The notes under the pieces were generated by a model. The model did no database searches. It was not told the origin of the DNA and saw only the letters and a list, made by a program, of their open reading frames with translations. This document shows, in pieces, positions 13,701-23,621 of a stretch of DNA of 64,000 bases; position 1 is the first letter of the stretch; every line of letters starts with the position of its first letter. Both the position numbers and the translations under genes were made by a program. The DNA comes from Paroedura picta (taxonomy: Eukaryota > Chordata > Lepidosauria > Squamata > Gekkonidae). Where the stretch lies: assembly GCF_049243985.1 (NCBI RefSeq), contig NC_135373.1, positions 92,747,213-92,811,212 of the forward strand. Reading direction: 5' to 3'.

Positions 13701-16700
13701 AAGGGAGTTAAAGGCAATTTTGACAGGAGGCAGGGTTACTGCTATACCAGCTGTGTTACACATGGGAAACAGGGCAAGAGGCAGAAAGCTCACTTTTTAT
13801 GACAGGATGCAAGTCAGCCAAGGGAGGATAAATGAAATTTCTAACTGAGCAACAGCCTGACTACCTGCACAGTCTTTCAAAAGGCCTGCTTCAATGCTAG
13901 AGAATGCCAATATTTTTATATGCTTAGCAATCTCCATTATAAATACAATAGCTACTCAGTTATACAGAATGCATAACCAAGGGCGTCAAATCTGGTGAGC
14001 TGATCTTGGGATCAGTTCATTAGAAAGCCAAACAGCCCAATCTCCATAGTCATACAGTTATGCACCAGTTCTACCCATTAATTCTGTAGAATCAAATGTG
14101 TTAAGATAGTTTCCTTTAACTTCCTACCTGCAATACCCAAACAGAGGAAAGCAAGGAAACCAGCATGATGTTGTGGAGAACCAAGTTTGAATCCCCAAGT
14201 CCTTCACATGCAGCCAGCTGGGGAACTTTACGCTAGTCACAGTTATTAGGGCTATTCTTGCAAAGCTGTTCTTCTAGAGTTCTCAGCCCCACCTGCCTCA
14301 CTTTGACCGTTTATGCACTGGGGAACGTGCCAAATGCTCCCTCATATTGGTGCAGGAAGAGGTGGGGCAACCTGCCACGTCTAAAACTCTAGCCTGCAGC
14401 CTGGCATGAAACCTCCAGTGCGTAAATGGTCAGAGTGTCTGTTGCAAGGAGGGGAAGGGAAGCCAATTGTAAGTAACTTTGAGACTCCTTTGGGTAGTGA
14501 AAAACCAGATGTAAAAACCAGTTTTTCTCTTCTAACCGCTGACAATTAAGTTCTACAAGTTCCACCTTAAAATAAACTGGAGTACAAATCTAACAAATAA
14601 GTGCTCCAAATATTAACTCCATTTATCCTATCCTACAGAAATGCAATATAAATGACTAAAATGAATAAGACATAACCCTAAAGGCATCCTAATCTGGTCC
14701 TCAGTCCCCTGGACTTTTTCACTCAGATCTAGAGGTTGTGAACAATGGGCTAAGAGAAAAGGACTAGAAGTCCCTCAGCTCTTGCCTTTCAGCCAGCAAC
14801 TTTTTGCCATACCCAAAGAACTTAGCCGAAACAAACTCAGGCCAGATCTCACACAGCTGCTGCTAATTAATTCCTCACCTTCCTCCCCACAAAAGAAATA
14901 GGAACATTCAACTCACAGTGGAATGATGCAATCACTGGCCCCAATCACAAGAGAGAGGGGTCAAAAGGAGAGGCAGCAGTACCCCGACAGGAACCTCCAC
15001 ATTTCACCTCTATACAAAGAACCAGCAGAAGGATCCATTGGTTTCTCCATCCTGCCCCCAATGTATATAGACATACAAGGCTAACATGACTTAATGTCTG
15101 TAAAATGGCATGGAATGACTGGCTAATGCTCTACAGCTCTGTTTATTCAGCTTTGTGCCTCCTCAAACAATTCCTGCAACTCCAGATTTTCATCCCCCTG
15201 TGTTTTTTAAACCAGCTATTAAAGTAGCAAACAATTAAATAAGAATTGTCACTGAAGGGCCAACATTGTGACTCTGCATGGCTTACAAAATAGAGCGCAA
15301 AAGGTGGAACATTAATTAAAGAGACTAAACACTATTCTCAAAATGCATAATGTGTTATGCTGTGTAGTCACAAGGATATCAGAGCCAGATCAAGATTGTA
15401 TGCAGAATACCTGATAGCTTCATACAAAAACTGCAGCAATTCTTCCAAACTGACACACAATACAAGAGGCTAGATCCAAATTAAACTGGCAGTTACAGCA
15501 AAGTCCCTTTTCATCCTGCAGATCCCCTTCATGTCATCCTCTAGGCCCCCTTATCCCCAAAACATAGCATTTTGTAGGGATCAGTGGACTGCAGAGGGAG
15601 GAAGAGAGGCAGAAATGTTCTAACCCAAATTCTCAACTCCATACACATCCCATTTAATAGAGATGTACACATTCTGCCTTAATATATTTTCCCTCTACCA
15701 CCACCAACTTTTGGATGGCATACACCCACTCAGGGTGGCTGCTCTGCCCCTAAGTGCCTCCTGCTCCTCCAACCAGCTTGCCTGTCTGTCCAGTGGCCTT
15801 CCGTCCCCCACCCCAACCACCCCTTTCTCCTTCCACTTCCCTCTGAGGCTGCAGATCCCTGCTGCTTGAGAGCTGCCGCTGCTGGTGAGTTCCCTAACAG
15901 CTGCCTGCAGCCTTTCCAGGTCCGGGGGGGGGGGGGGGGAGTCATCCCCAGAGTTCTTCCACCCCACCCCTCTAATCTAGTGCCCATTGTATTCCTGGAT
16001 GCAACGTGCTTGGCCAGTGTTAATAAAAATTTTCTTAAGTAAACCATTACAGAGCTGATACATAAGAGCTCATATGTGCAAAATAGATGTAGTTTGTTAA
16101 ACATTTTAAAATGATACAACTGTTGATAAACTGCTGCTTTAAAGCAGAGAAATAAAACAGCCACACGTTCTTTAGGATGCTTTGGGCTGATCCTGCGTTG
16201 GACTAGATGGCCTGTAGGGCCCCTTCCAACTCTATGATTCTGTGATTCAACTGTCTTATAGTAATATTTAAGACATTCAAAGATTCAGCAAGTCTTGAAT
16301 TCTAGAAATTATATTTAGGATTTATTTCAACATAAGCAATTCTGTGACTCTAAAATGCCACTGGACTTCTCTTGTATTTATAATTGTATTTGTTAACTGC
16401 CACTCTCAGACCCAGCTGGCTTGTGGTGGTTTACATAGCATTTTAAACAACCACATAAAAACAATACCCACAAGACCAAAACCCAGATAGTGGTAAAATC
16501 ACTATCTGCAGGATGCTCACTCTGTTCCCACTCCCCCAACTGCCACATACAATAGCCAACAACCCTCCAGGAGGCAGCTTCAGAGAGTATCTGGCCCAAC
16601 AGATTTCCATAGTCCCATGCAGGGAGGAAGCCATTCGTCCTGGCCTGGCCTCAACCAAACACCTGATGGAAGAGCTTCGTTTTACAGGCCCTGCAGAACG

Positions 16701-19160
16701 TTGACAACTCTGTCAAGACCCTTAACTCTTCTGGGAGCTCATTCTATACCAGGTTGGGGCCAGGACCAAAAAGGCCCTGGCCAAGGGCAGGCGCACCTCC
16801 TGGGGACCAGAGGAAACCGGCACATTCCTACCCGCAGAACAGAGAGCCCTACGAGGGGCATAAGGAGCCAAGCAGTCCCTCTGGTAGGTGGAACCAAAGC
16901 TGCAGATGGCCTTGAAGGTGTGAACTAAAACCTTGAACATGATCCAGAAGGCAATCGGTAACCAATGCAGCTACCTCAGCAAAGGCTGAACATGGGACAT
17001 AGTTTACCACAATGAGCCATTTGGAATTATGTTTATGATTGTAACACTAGTTGGAATTTCAGCAGAAGCTGATATAGCACACTGTTTAAAAGAATTACTT
17101 GTGAGCCAAAAAGTACTAGTTCAGAACCCACTGCAGCCATAAATTCACCCAAATTCTCAGGTAAATCACACTCACCCTCAGCCACCAACTGTAATATGAA
17201 GATAATAGCACACCATCTCATGAGGTTATTGCTTTATCTGCACAGCTGAAGAAAACAGTATGAGGGGAGGGAAGTTTTATCGGAAGAGTGGAGCATACAG
17301 GCTCAGTCCAACAAATCTTCACCACAAGAGGAATCCAAAGCAACTGACTGAACTCAGTCATTGTGAAAACCATGGAACATTAAATCCAGATGCACCTCGG
17401 GAATCATATAAGCAACTAAAATACATTGCTGCCGGAGAACTGAGAATTATACATTAAGACCACACTTGTAAATTTCAATTGTAGCAAACGAGTATAGACC
17501 TCAACAGCTACTCTCCTTAGCAGGCTCTCCTGAGGAAGGTCATCTTGTGCTGGCAAGTTTATTTTTGCAGAGGCATCTTGCCATAATGGAAGACTTTCTT
17601 AATCAGAGACACCAAGGAGTTCAGCTAAAAGCAACCAGTAGCTACAAGGCATGCGTGTGTGTTTGTGTGTGCACACACGTGTATGTGCATGAAGACTAGC
17701 ATCAGGATATTCACACTCCAAATGAGAGCTCCATTTTTCATGTCTTGATTAGAGATGAGTAGGAACCACACTTTTGTGGTTTTCTTAGTGGCTGAACCAC
17801 GAACCAATACATCAGTTCATGAACCAAACTGCTTTGTATGCAATTTAAACCTCTGCTTACTGCTCCCTGCATCTTTTTTGTGCAGGGATTTCCAAACAGT
17901 TGAGCAGAGGGGACCTCCACTCAGCTGTTTGGTTGAAATGGCTCTGACAAACTGCAAGAGTTTCCAAATAACTGAGTGGCAGGGACCAGAAAGTAGGGTT
18001 TAAATGGGTTAGAACCCGGTAAACTGAACAGCTTGTTAGAAAACCCTGCTTTCTGATCCCTGCAGCTTTCCATAGGTTCCACATGATTTCAAGCACAGCT
18101 GTTTTTCATGAAGAGCCACTAGCTATATCAAAATTCACAGACGTTCTTCAGTTCAGTTTGCGAACCATGAACCAGCCCAAATACATGATGAATTTTAGTT
18201 CACCAGCTAGTTCATGCCCATCCCTAGTTTGGAATTCGATGAAGCTTCTTTAGAGAGTAACAGGATGCACACACACAGATGTAATAAAGTTCTGTAAATT
18301 CTGTTATGTCGACAAGTTCTTGGTTTCTTCCAGCTTGTACTGAAGAATAGCATAGAAGCCACATTCAAGAACAAGAAAATACCCTGTAAAAAAATTCTAC
18401 CAAGAAAGGAAGGAAGAACCTAGAGTATGTACCAGGTAAACGGCCTGAGTGGCAAGGCTTTCTGAGTCACGGCAGAAAGTGAGAAAAGCCTCTCCAACCC
18501 CGCCGAGGAAGGAGGAAGGAGGGCAGGGGCGTTACTCGAGAGGAGGCAGGCCTGCCGGTCTTCTCCCCCTCCAAAGAAGGGGGGAGGCTTTCTACGCTGT
18601 AGCGGCGGGAGGCTACTGAGACGCCGCTTCGACCCGCCCGCAGGGAGAGCCGCCAGGTCGCAACACACCCGACCGACGGGAGGGAGGGAGGGAGCGCGCG
18701 CGCCCTGTCACCGCCGCCGCCTCCCCTCCCCTCCGTGCCGCGAGGCGCCGGCTGCGGCGAAGGGCTCGCGCAACAAGGGAGGCTCGGAACCCGGGCCCGG
18801 AAGGGGCCTCCCGGCCCATTCATTCACCGCAGGGCAATGCTCGGAGGCCCCCGCAGCTCCCGGCCCCGCCCGGCCGCCACTAATGGCGCTCGCTGCCACC
18901 TCCGGCCGCCCTCGCCCTCCGCCCGCTCTGCAGCCGCTCAGAGGGGGAGCTGCCCGAACCCACCGCCAGCCCCGCTCACCGGAAGCGCAGCGCTTCCTCC
19001 CTCCCTTACCCCCCCACCCCGCCCGGGCCTTGGCGCAGGGCTGGCGCGGCCTACCCGGCAGGCCCGCCTCCGGCTGCCCGGAGAAAGGAGGAAGGCGGCG
19101 GATAGGCGGCGGGAGGAAGGGAGCGGATACCTTGATGATCCTGCGGGGCAGCCCGGCCAT
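7700..19160 (-). CDS. UBE2N: Ubiquitin-conjugating enzyme E2 N (Ubc13), complete
   Basis: Coding exons are 19131-19160, 9455-9701, 8812-8952 and 7700-7740. All have GT/AG borders and join to 459 nt, 152 aa plus stop. The predicted protein matches the human UBE2N sequence I remember along its length. Visible landmarks are the HPN motif at residues 77-79, the catalytic cysteine Cys87 in GRICLDIL, and the C-terminus AMNNI. Known role: with UBE2V1 or UBE2V2 it builds K63-linked ubiquitin chains used in DNA-damage tolerance and in NF-kB signalling, in nucleus and cytosol. The start at 19160 is supported by the [11 protein letters not shown]-terminus and by a CpG-rich 5' region. The first intron is 9.4 kb and transposon-rich. 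The intron between the two middle coding exons is about 500 bases and is mostly one hAT-type element. The neighbour MRPL42 is head-to-head, with about 3.2 kb between start regions. Confidence 0.97.
8812..8952 (-). CDS. UBE2N: UBE2N coding exon 3
   Basis: 141 nt encoding DKWSPALQ to NEAQAIET plus one base. The acceptor follows TTTCTCAG and the donor is GTGATG. Confidence 0.97.
9065..9401. mobile_element. hAT-type non-autonomous element, 337 bp
   Basis: Terminal inverted repeats CAGGCTTTCTCAGCC (left) and CAGCCTTTCTCAAC (reverse complement of right). The flanking 8-bp duplication is CTTTAAAG at 9057-9064 and CTTTAAGG at 9402-9409, one mismatch. The CAG-type termini and 8-bp duplication are typical of hAT. 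It fills most of the UBE2N intron between coding exons 2 and 3. No transposase. Confidence 0.75.
9455..9701 (-). CDS. UBE2N: UBE2N coding exon 2
   Basis: 247 nt encoding residues 11-92 plus one base, from [10 protein letters not shown] to CLDILK. It holds the HPN motif and the active-site cysteine. The acceptor follows a CCCTTTCAG tract and the donor is GTAAGT. Confidence 0.97.
10085..10285 (-). repeat. tRNA-headed SINE, second type
   Basis: On the minus strand it starts near 10285 with a tRNA-like head (cagagctcatgcttggcatg) followed by a 'cccaggtccaacacc' B-box-like stretch. It runs to the 'tagcataaggcagcttctg' end near 10100. A short relative of the head is at 43490-43530 on the plus strand. 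Confidence 0.55.
14157..14530 (+). repeat. tRNA-headed SINE interrupted by a MITE
   Basis: The left part (14157-14303) has the SINE middle 'ctcagccccacctgcctcac' and the right part (14433-14530) resumes with 'gagtgtctgttgcaaggagg' and the tail 'gtaagtaactttgagactcc'. The same text is continuous in the copy at 62887-63170, so the SINE was split by the element at 14304-14432. Confidence 0.65.
14304..14432. mobile_element. 129-bp MITE inserted in a SINE
   Basis: Inverted ends TGACCGTTTATGCACTGG and TGACCATTTACGCACTGG (reverse complement of the right end). It sits inside an otherwise continuous SINE, which shows it is the younger insertion. The family is not recognised. Confidence 0.65.
15673..16017 (+). 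mobile_element. Non-autonomous Helitron A (family 2), decayed
   Basis: The body matches copies at 28424 and 40398 ('cagggtggctgctctgcccc', 'agtgcctcctgctcctccaa'). The 3' end has CTAGTGCCCATTG, a hairpin loop 'tattcctgg', and then a diverged end CCAG before T. The 5' start at TC in 'attctgccttaata' is a best guess by comparison with the other copies. It contains a run of 15 G near 15924. It lies in UBE2N intron 1. Confidence 0.6.
16170..16249 (+). mobile_element. CR1 LINE 3' end fragment
   Basis: Contains 'ttggactagatggcctgtag' and 'ccttccaactctatgattct' followed by 'gtgattc'. This is the characteristic 3' end of CR1 LINEs in birds and reptiles. Only the last 80 bases are present. Confidence 0.75.
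16380..17000 (-). mobile_element. CR1/L2-like LINE 3' region
   Basis: Minus orientation. It contains 'acaggccctgcagaacgttg', 'ttctgggagctcattctata' and 'ggccaggaccaaaaaggccc', which recur in the copy at 40774-41240 and, on the other strand, at 38940-39320. The tail 'taactgccactctcagaccc' is at the left. No intact reverse transcriptase frame is present. Confidence 0.6.
17752..18224. mobile_element. 473-bp foldback MITE with TA duplication
   Basis: Left end GAGATGAGTAGGAAC and reverse complement of the right end GGGATGGGCATGAAC. TA flanks both sides (17750-17751 and 18225-18226). The interior has short repeated motifs such as 'gaaccaaactg' and 'gaaccatgaacc'. No coding capacity for a transposase. 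It lies in UBE2N intron 1. Confidence 0.6.
19131..19160 (-). CDS. UBE2N: UBE2N coding exon 1
   Basis: Ten codons, [10 protein letters not shown], followed by a GT donor on the minus strand at 19129-19130 (phase 0). The ATG overlaps an AAGATGGC motif. Confidence 0.95.
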
Positions 19161-19276
19161 CTTGTCTTATCGGGATTCAGACTCCGCTGGGTCTCGGCTC
19201 CGCTCGGGCTTACGCACCACCGGAAGAAGTCCACGCTTCACTTCCTTCTACGTCACTCGGGCATTTTCCCAATGCG

Positions 19277-19292
19277 AACTGGGAGTTGTAGT
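19277..19292 (-). promoter_or_regulatory. ZNF143-type site upstream of UBE2N
   Basis: Reads ACTACAACTCCCAGTT on the minus strand and fits the ACTAYRNNNCCCR pattern associated with ZNF143 at housekeeping promoters. It lies about 120 bases upstream of the UBE2N start codon. Confidence 0.6.
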
Positions 19293-19350
19293 CCAGAAAA
19301 GGCCGGCTAAGCGTGGCCCTATCTGAAGATTTGAAGTCTGTAGATTTAAA

Positions 19351-19864
19351 TGGGTAGCCGTGCATGGTCTGAAGTACACAATAAAATCAGAGTCCAGTAG
19401 CACCTTTAAGACCAACAAAGATTTATTCAGGGCATGAGCTTTCCAGTGCAAGCATTCTTTTATATGTGCTAATGTGACCTTAAGGTATGGCATTGTAATG
19501 GAATTTTGAGTTTGACTCCCTGGCCTTGGGATAATTACCAGCAATTCCCTGGGAGGAATGTCTCTCAGTTGAATGGAGACGGATGGATCAAGCAACATAT
19601 GGGGAGGTGAGAACCTTTGATCACTGAAAAAAGGCAGTTTGGTTTCTCCCTGTGTTTTTGTAAAGTACACTGAATTCTAGGGGATCTATTGGCTGTTTTG
19701 ACAAAGGGTTATCATCGGCCATATTTGGTTGTGACAGTCTACTGATGTAACATAATTGATTTTTCCTATATATTCCCTGTCATGTAAGAAGATCATAGTC
19801 TGAAAGCTCACACTCTGAATAAATCTTTGTTCGTCTTAAAGGTGCTACTGGACTCTGATTTTAT
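19351..19864. mobile_element. Inverted-dimer retroposon-like element with 12-bp duplication
   Basis: The two ends carry a roughly 65-base inverted repeat: ATAAAATCAGAGTCCAGTAG on the left (19381 on) and the same text on the minus strand at the right (ending 19864). A perfect 12-bp direct repeat TGTAGATTTAAA flanks it at 19339-19350 and 19865-19876. That length is more like target-primed retrotransposition than a cut-and-paste element. The left end has an extra 'gggtagccgtgcatggtct'. Related single arms occur near 23450, 31170 and 56580. Confidence 0.6.
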
Positions 19865-19876
19865 TGTAGATTTAAA

Positions 19877-20444
19877 GTCAGCCAAAAATGTGCTTGGCAG
19901 AGACTCATGCCCCCTACTTCTCTATTCAATTATTTCTGGAAAGAGGCTCTGCAGTTCTCTTTTTGCGCTCTATCCTCATAATAAAGCTTTGAGGCCAGTT
20001 AAATCAACAGAAAAATGACTGGGTAAAGGTCACTTAATGAAATTCTTGGCTGATTGAAAATATGAGGCAGTCCCTAGTCTTCCAACCACCACCCTGATAC
20101 TATACGACAGTGGCTCACCCATATGTCTTTTGGGACAAGTCACATTTAAGTATTGAATTGAAAATAAGTGTTTCTGGCTCTCTGCTGTCTTAACATCTCC
20201 AGAGCAGCGCTACTTTGTGTCTCTTCAATCTGAACTAGTGAAAAGGGTCATCCCTCCTCCAAGGAAGCTTATTTGGAAGGCTCATTCACTTTTTAGGCAG
20301 ATAGTAAAATTCTTTTATAGAGAAGCTTATATGGTGGTGGAAATGGGCTGATTTTAGGTGCATTGAAAGCTTTGTGGGCTGTTTTATTTTCATAACTATA
20401 GTAATATATTTTAGGCTGCTTGAGGTTTAGTACATTATATAGAA
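19877..20444. other. Intergenic spacer between UBE2N and MRPL42
   Basis: AT-rich sequence; nothing recognised on either strand. Confidence 0.4.
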
Positions 20445-20938
20445 CTAGTAATCAAGCCCGCTGTATGAGTAATACAGCGGGCTCTAGGCACTTACCGGAT
20501 CGTGGGAGGTCCGTTGGGCGGCGGGGCCTCCCCCGAGCGGCGATCATTTGGCGGGCAGGGAGTCCCCGGCAGCCGTGCGACTGCCGGGGCCTCCCTCGGG
20601 CGGCGGCATTACGCGGCGAGAGGCGCTTCGCAACTCTCACTGCGTCAGGCCGCCGGGCAGGGGGCTCCCTTGCGGCCGGCCTGACGCGTCGGAGGCGCTT
20701 TGTGCCTCGGACGTGTCAGGCCGGCGGCAAAGGGAGCAACTGCGAGCTGCGCTGCGTGTGGCTCGCAGTTGCTGGGGCTGGGAATCGGAGGGACCAATCG
20801 GCAGGTGCTGCGCGCCTGCCGATTGGTCCCTCCGATTGTCTGTCCTGAGGAAGGGTCCAATCCGGACCCTTCCTCCTCACGGACACATCCCGCCTTAGAA
20901 CCCCTTAACCATTTATTTAGTTTTAGGCGGTTTAAAGA
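20445..20938 (-). mobile_element. Non-autonomous Helitron B (family 1)
   Basis: On the minus strand it starts TCTTTAAACCGCC after a host A (20939) and ends CTAG (20445-20448) before a host T. The terminal hairpin is AGCCCGCTGTAT/ATACAGCGGGCT, preceded by CTAGAGCCC. Inside is a perfect 23-bp stem with a 9-base loop (20783-20805 with 20815-20837) and a smaller foldback around 'gaagggtcc' at 20850-20873. It is GC-rich in an AT-rich setting. No Rep/helicase frame, so it would depend on another element to move. Confidence 0.85.
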
Positions 20939-21224
20939 TAGTTTTCCTTACATCCCCTTTCAGTTTACTTTTTTTTTGCTTTTGAAAAGCTCATTTTAAA
21001 CATTACTGTGCCATGTTTTCAAAAGCAAAGAAGTAGTTTTCAACTCACAACTTTCTGATTTTCGCGCTGGCATCTTACTAATTGAGGTACACAGCCTAGG
21101 TTGAAGTTTTAAGCTAATAAACAGCTTATGAAGTTTTCTCCAAATAGTTTTTAAAACACACACACACAGCAGTGCTATGCCTCAATAGAATAATTTTTTA
21201 AAAAACTGAACAGCTGAGGACCTG

Positions 21225-21440
21225 GTTATTTTGTATCCTGCTTTTTATTAACAAAGGGAATCTCAAAATGGCTTACAATCACCCCTCCTCTCCCCACAAC
21301 AGACATCCTGTGAGCCAGGTAAGGCTGAGAGAGCTCTGAAAGAACTGTGTTGGCCCAAGATCACCCAGCTGGCTGCATATGGAGGATAAGAAACAAACCT
21401 GGTTCTCCAGATTAGAGGGTGCAACTCCTACACCAACCAA
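21225..21440 (-). repeat. tRNA-headed SINE
   Basis: Minus orientation. The tail 'aatctcaaaatggcttacaa' is on the left, the middle 'ctgagagagctctgaaagaa' follows, and the tRNA-like head with 'aggagttgcaccctctaatc' is at the right. Confidence 0.65.
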
Positions 21441-21534
21441 GAATCCAACTTACCAAGTTCCCCCAGGCTAAGAGTTTGTGATGGGCCCAATTAGTCTAAC
21501 AAGTTTCTATGGTAGAAGTGAGGATTCAAACTAG

Positions 21535-21772
21535 AAGAAGAGCTTTTTTTCCTACCCTACTTTTTACTACCCGAAGGAGTCTCAAAGTGGGTTATAATCA
21601 CTTACCCTTCACTCTTTCTCTCCCCTGTGAGGTAGGTGAGGATGAGAGAGCTCTGAGAGAACTGTCAGTGGGCCAAGGTCACCCAGCTGGTTTCACATGG
21701 AGGAGTGGGGAATCGAACCCAGTTTCTCCAGATTAGAGACCACCACTCTTAACTACATCACACTACATGTGC
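21535..21772 (-). repeat. tRNA-headed SINE, second copy in tandem orientation
   Basis: Same family and orientation as the copy 95 bases to the left. The tail is 'gagtctcaaagtgggttata', the middle 'gtgaggtaggtgaggatgag', and the head region lies near 21735-21770. Confidence 0.7.
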
Positions 21773-21899
21773 CCAGAGTTAGACTTCACTCCAGATCTTA
21801 ATTTTACTCTCACTAGAGTTGACCATTAAAAAACAGCTGCTGCAAATATCCCTGGCAGAAGTCTGCTCTGTCACCATTAGCAGATGCCCAAGTTTCTAA

Positions 21900-21965
21900 T
21901 TTGTATTTTGCCAGGAGATCAGTTGTAATAGCAGTAGATCTCGACCCACCACCTGGAGGTTGATC
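21900..21965 (+). repeat. MITE right-end fragment
   Basis: The text 'ggagatcagttgtaatagca' followed by 'caccacctggaggttg' matches the right end of the element family seen at 43002-43190 and at 1757-2035. Only the end is kept. Confidence 0.4.
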
Positions 21966-22319
21966 ACCTCAGCCATCTTCCCTGCCTCGCTGTAAACCCG
22001 AACACCGATTACAGAGCAAGTCCCACTGAAACATACATGTTTAAGATTGCACTGTGAGTATACTCTGTTCAGTTCACCATTTGCCCACTAGACGGGAAAA
22101 GCAGACAAACAAACAGCTATCCCCCGTGGCTTCTTTGTTTCCCTTCAAGCTGTCCTCTTGAGTCTTGAATCGCTGCCTGGCGCACAGGAACTTATCATTA
22201 AACCTCTCGTCACACACACCCAATCCCAGTGCGAAACAAAGTTATCCAAGTTGTATGGTGGGCAGATGTTCACTCCACTAAGACCGGCCAAGGATCATAG
22301 AGACTGTCTTCTTAAGAGT

Positions 22320-22453
22320 TCTCAAGTGGACTACATTTCCCAGCATACCTCAGACACAGCCGGACGTTGATTTTTTTTTTTTTTTGCCACAAAGGAAGGT
22401 GCTGCGGGCTTCTCTGGCGCAAGATGGCTGCGTGCTCGGCCCGGTTTATTCAG
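22320..22453 (+). promoter_or_regulatory. MRPL42: MRPL42 promoter and 5' exon
   Basis: A ZNF143-type site (ACTACATTTCCCAGCAT) lies at 22330-22346, followed by a T-run at 22371-22385. An AAGATGGCTGCG YY1-type motif is at 22421-22432. A GT donor follows CAG at 22453, giving a short 5' exon of unknown left end. YY1 and ZNF143 motifs are common at mitochondrial-protein promoters. The ATG at 22424 within the YY1 motif opens a short frame, but the conserved MRPL42 start appears to be in the next exon. Confidence 0.65.
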
Positions 22454-22774
22454 GTAGGATCTCCCTCCTATTTTTCCCTTTCCTGCAGGGTTCGGAGCGA
22501 CCTGAGTTGGTGCGAGCAGGTGGGCGAGGGACAGGGCGCCTCGAAATGGCCAGGCTCAGCCTAGCGCGGCATGCGGGGGTGCCATGCCTCGTGGGGAAGG
22601 GCTAGGAAGGCCGCCCGGGGGACTGCCACTCGCTAGGTGATCTCGAGTCAGCATGAGCGGATCCCAGGAGTTGGTTTGAGGATTAAGCGGGGGAAGAGGA
22701 GTGCTGCATGTGCTGTTCGGACCTCGCCAGGAGAAGGGTGAGATAACAACGGATTCACAGCGACCCTTTAAAGA

Positions 22775-22909
22775 ACGGGTGGCTTAACTGTGGCTCTCCA
22801 GATGGCCATGGACTACAATTCCCATGAGCCCCTGTTAACATCATGCTGGCTTGGGCTCATGACAATTTTAGTCCATAGCCATCTGGAAAGACACAGTTGA
22901 GCCACCCTG
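22775..22909. mobile_element. 135-bp palindromic MITE
   Basis: The left arm GGGTGGCTTAACTGTGGCTC and the reverse complement of the right arm GGGTGGCTCAACTGTGTCTT match, and the pairing continues through 'ccagatgg', 'ggactacaattcccatgagc' and their partners. Almost the whole element folds back on itself. It sits in MRPL42 intron 1. No clear target duplication. Confidence 0.65.
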
Positions 22910-23621
22910 TAAAGCATAAGGGCCTGCTTGTGGCAATGCAGTGTCTGGAATGCAAGGGGCAATTTAGTTGGTTTCTTTAACTGGCATCGTAATTGAGTTA
23001 CAAAGAAGTGCCTTTAGGGCTCCTGCTAAATACTCCTTTAACCGGCACTGTTGTCAAGGTGAAACACCCAGACTTAGAAGAAATTTGGAACCTATGGCAG
23101 TGACTTTATAAAGGAATTTGTGTTCCCTTTGGTAGTAATAGGACTACTATATCAGCTGATGGCTGGGTAAAGTGTTGATCTACTAGGAAAGAGCATTCTG
23201 TTGTGTAGTCATGGCCTAGTTGGAACCTGATGTAGCTATCACTGCATGCAGCTATTAGCTGCTATAAGCAGGGCTGGTCACTGCACAGCCAGTCTGCCAG
23301 TATATTGGCCCCCTGGGCCACAGATGCTAGTATTGCATGGCTGGGCACATCTTATGGGTATTTCTTTCCATTGTTGACATGTTTAAATTGAGCCTTAGCT
23401 ATACTGATTGGAAGTGATTCAGGTGAGCAGCTGTGTTTGTTTGAAACAGAAGAACAAAGTTTGAGTCCAGTCTTCAAACCAACACAATTTTATTCAAAAA
23501 ATTAGCTTTCCTGTGCATGCGCACTTGTATCTGAAGTATGCATGCATACAAAAGCTTATATCTTGAATAAATTCAGATAGGAAGTCTGAAAGTACAAGTC
23601 CAGTTGATGGTGACAGTAAGG

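Larger units (their letters stand above)
9702..19130 (-). other. UBE2N: UBE2N intron 1, transposon-rich
   Basis: 9.4 kb between coding exons 1 and 2. The recognised content is SINEs (10085, 14157), a MITE (14304), a Helitron (15673), LINE 3' ends (16170, 16380) and a TA-flanked foldback (17752). Long stretches such as 10290-14150 and 14540-15670 are AT-rich with no feature recognised beyond a short LINE-tail-like patch near 12960. No exon of another gene was seen on either strand. Confidence 0.6.
18440..19320 (-). promoter_or_regulatory. UBE2N: CpG-rich promoter region of UBE2N
   Basis: GC- and CpG-rich sequence covers coding exon 1 and extends into intron 1. Visible motifs upstream of the start codon are an ETS-type CCGGAAG at 19220-19226, a CRE-like TACGTCAC at 19249-19256, and a ZNF143-type ACTACAACTCCCAG on the minus strand at 19279-19292. 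An AAGATGGC YY1-type motif at 19156-19163 overlaps the ATG. The transcription start is not resolved. Long GC-rich open frames on both strands here are compositional. Confidence 0.7.

Noticed and set aside
15910-15940. Long G runs here and near 28270, 36239 and 43778 as G-quadruplex sites
   Set aside because: Pure homopolymers inside decayed repeats, prone to slippage and assembly error; not enough for a functional claim.
18708-19326. GC-rich open frames around the UBE2N promoter
   Set aside because: Only the first ten codons of the minus-strand frame at 19160 are real (UBE2N exon 1). The rest is intron or promoter read through in a CpG island.
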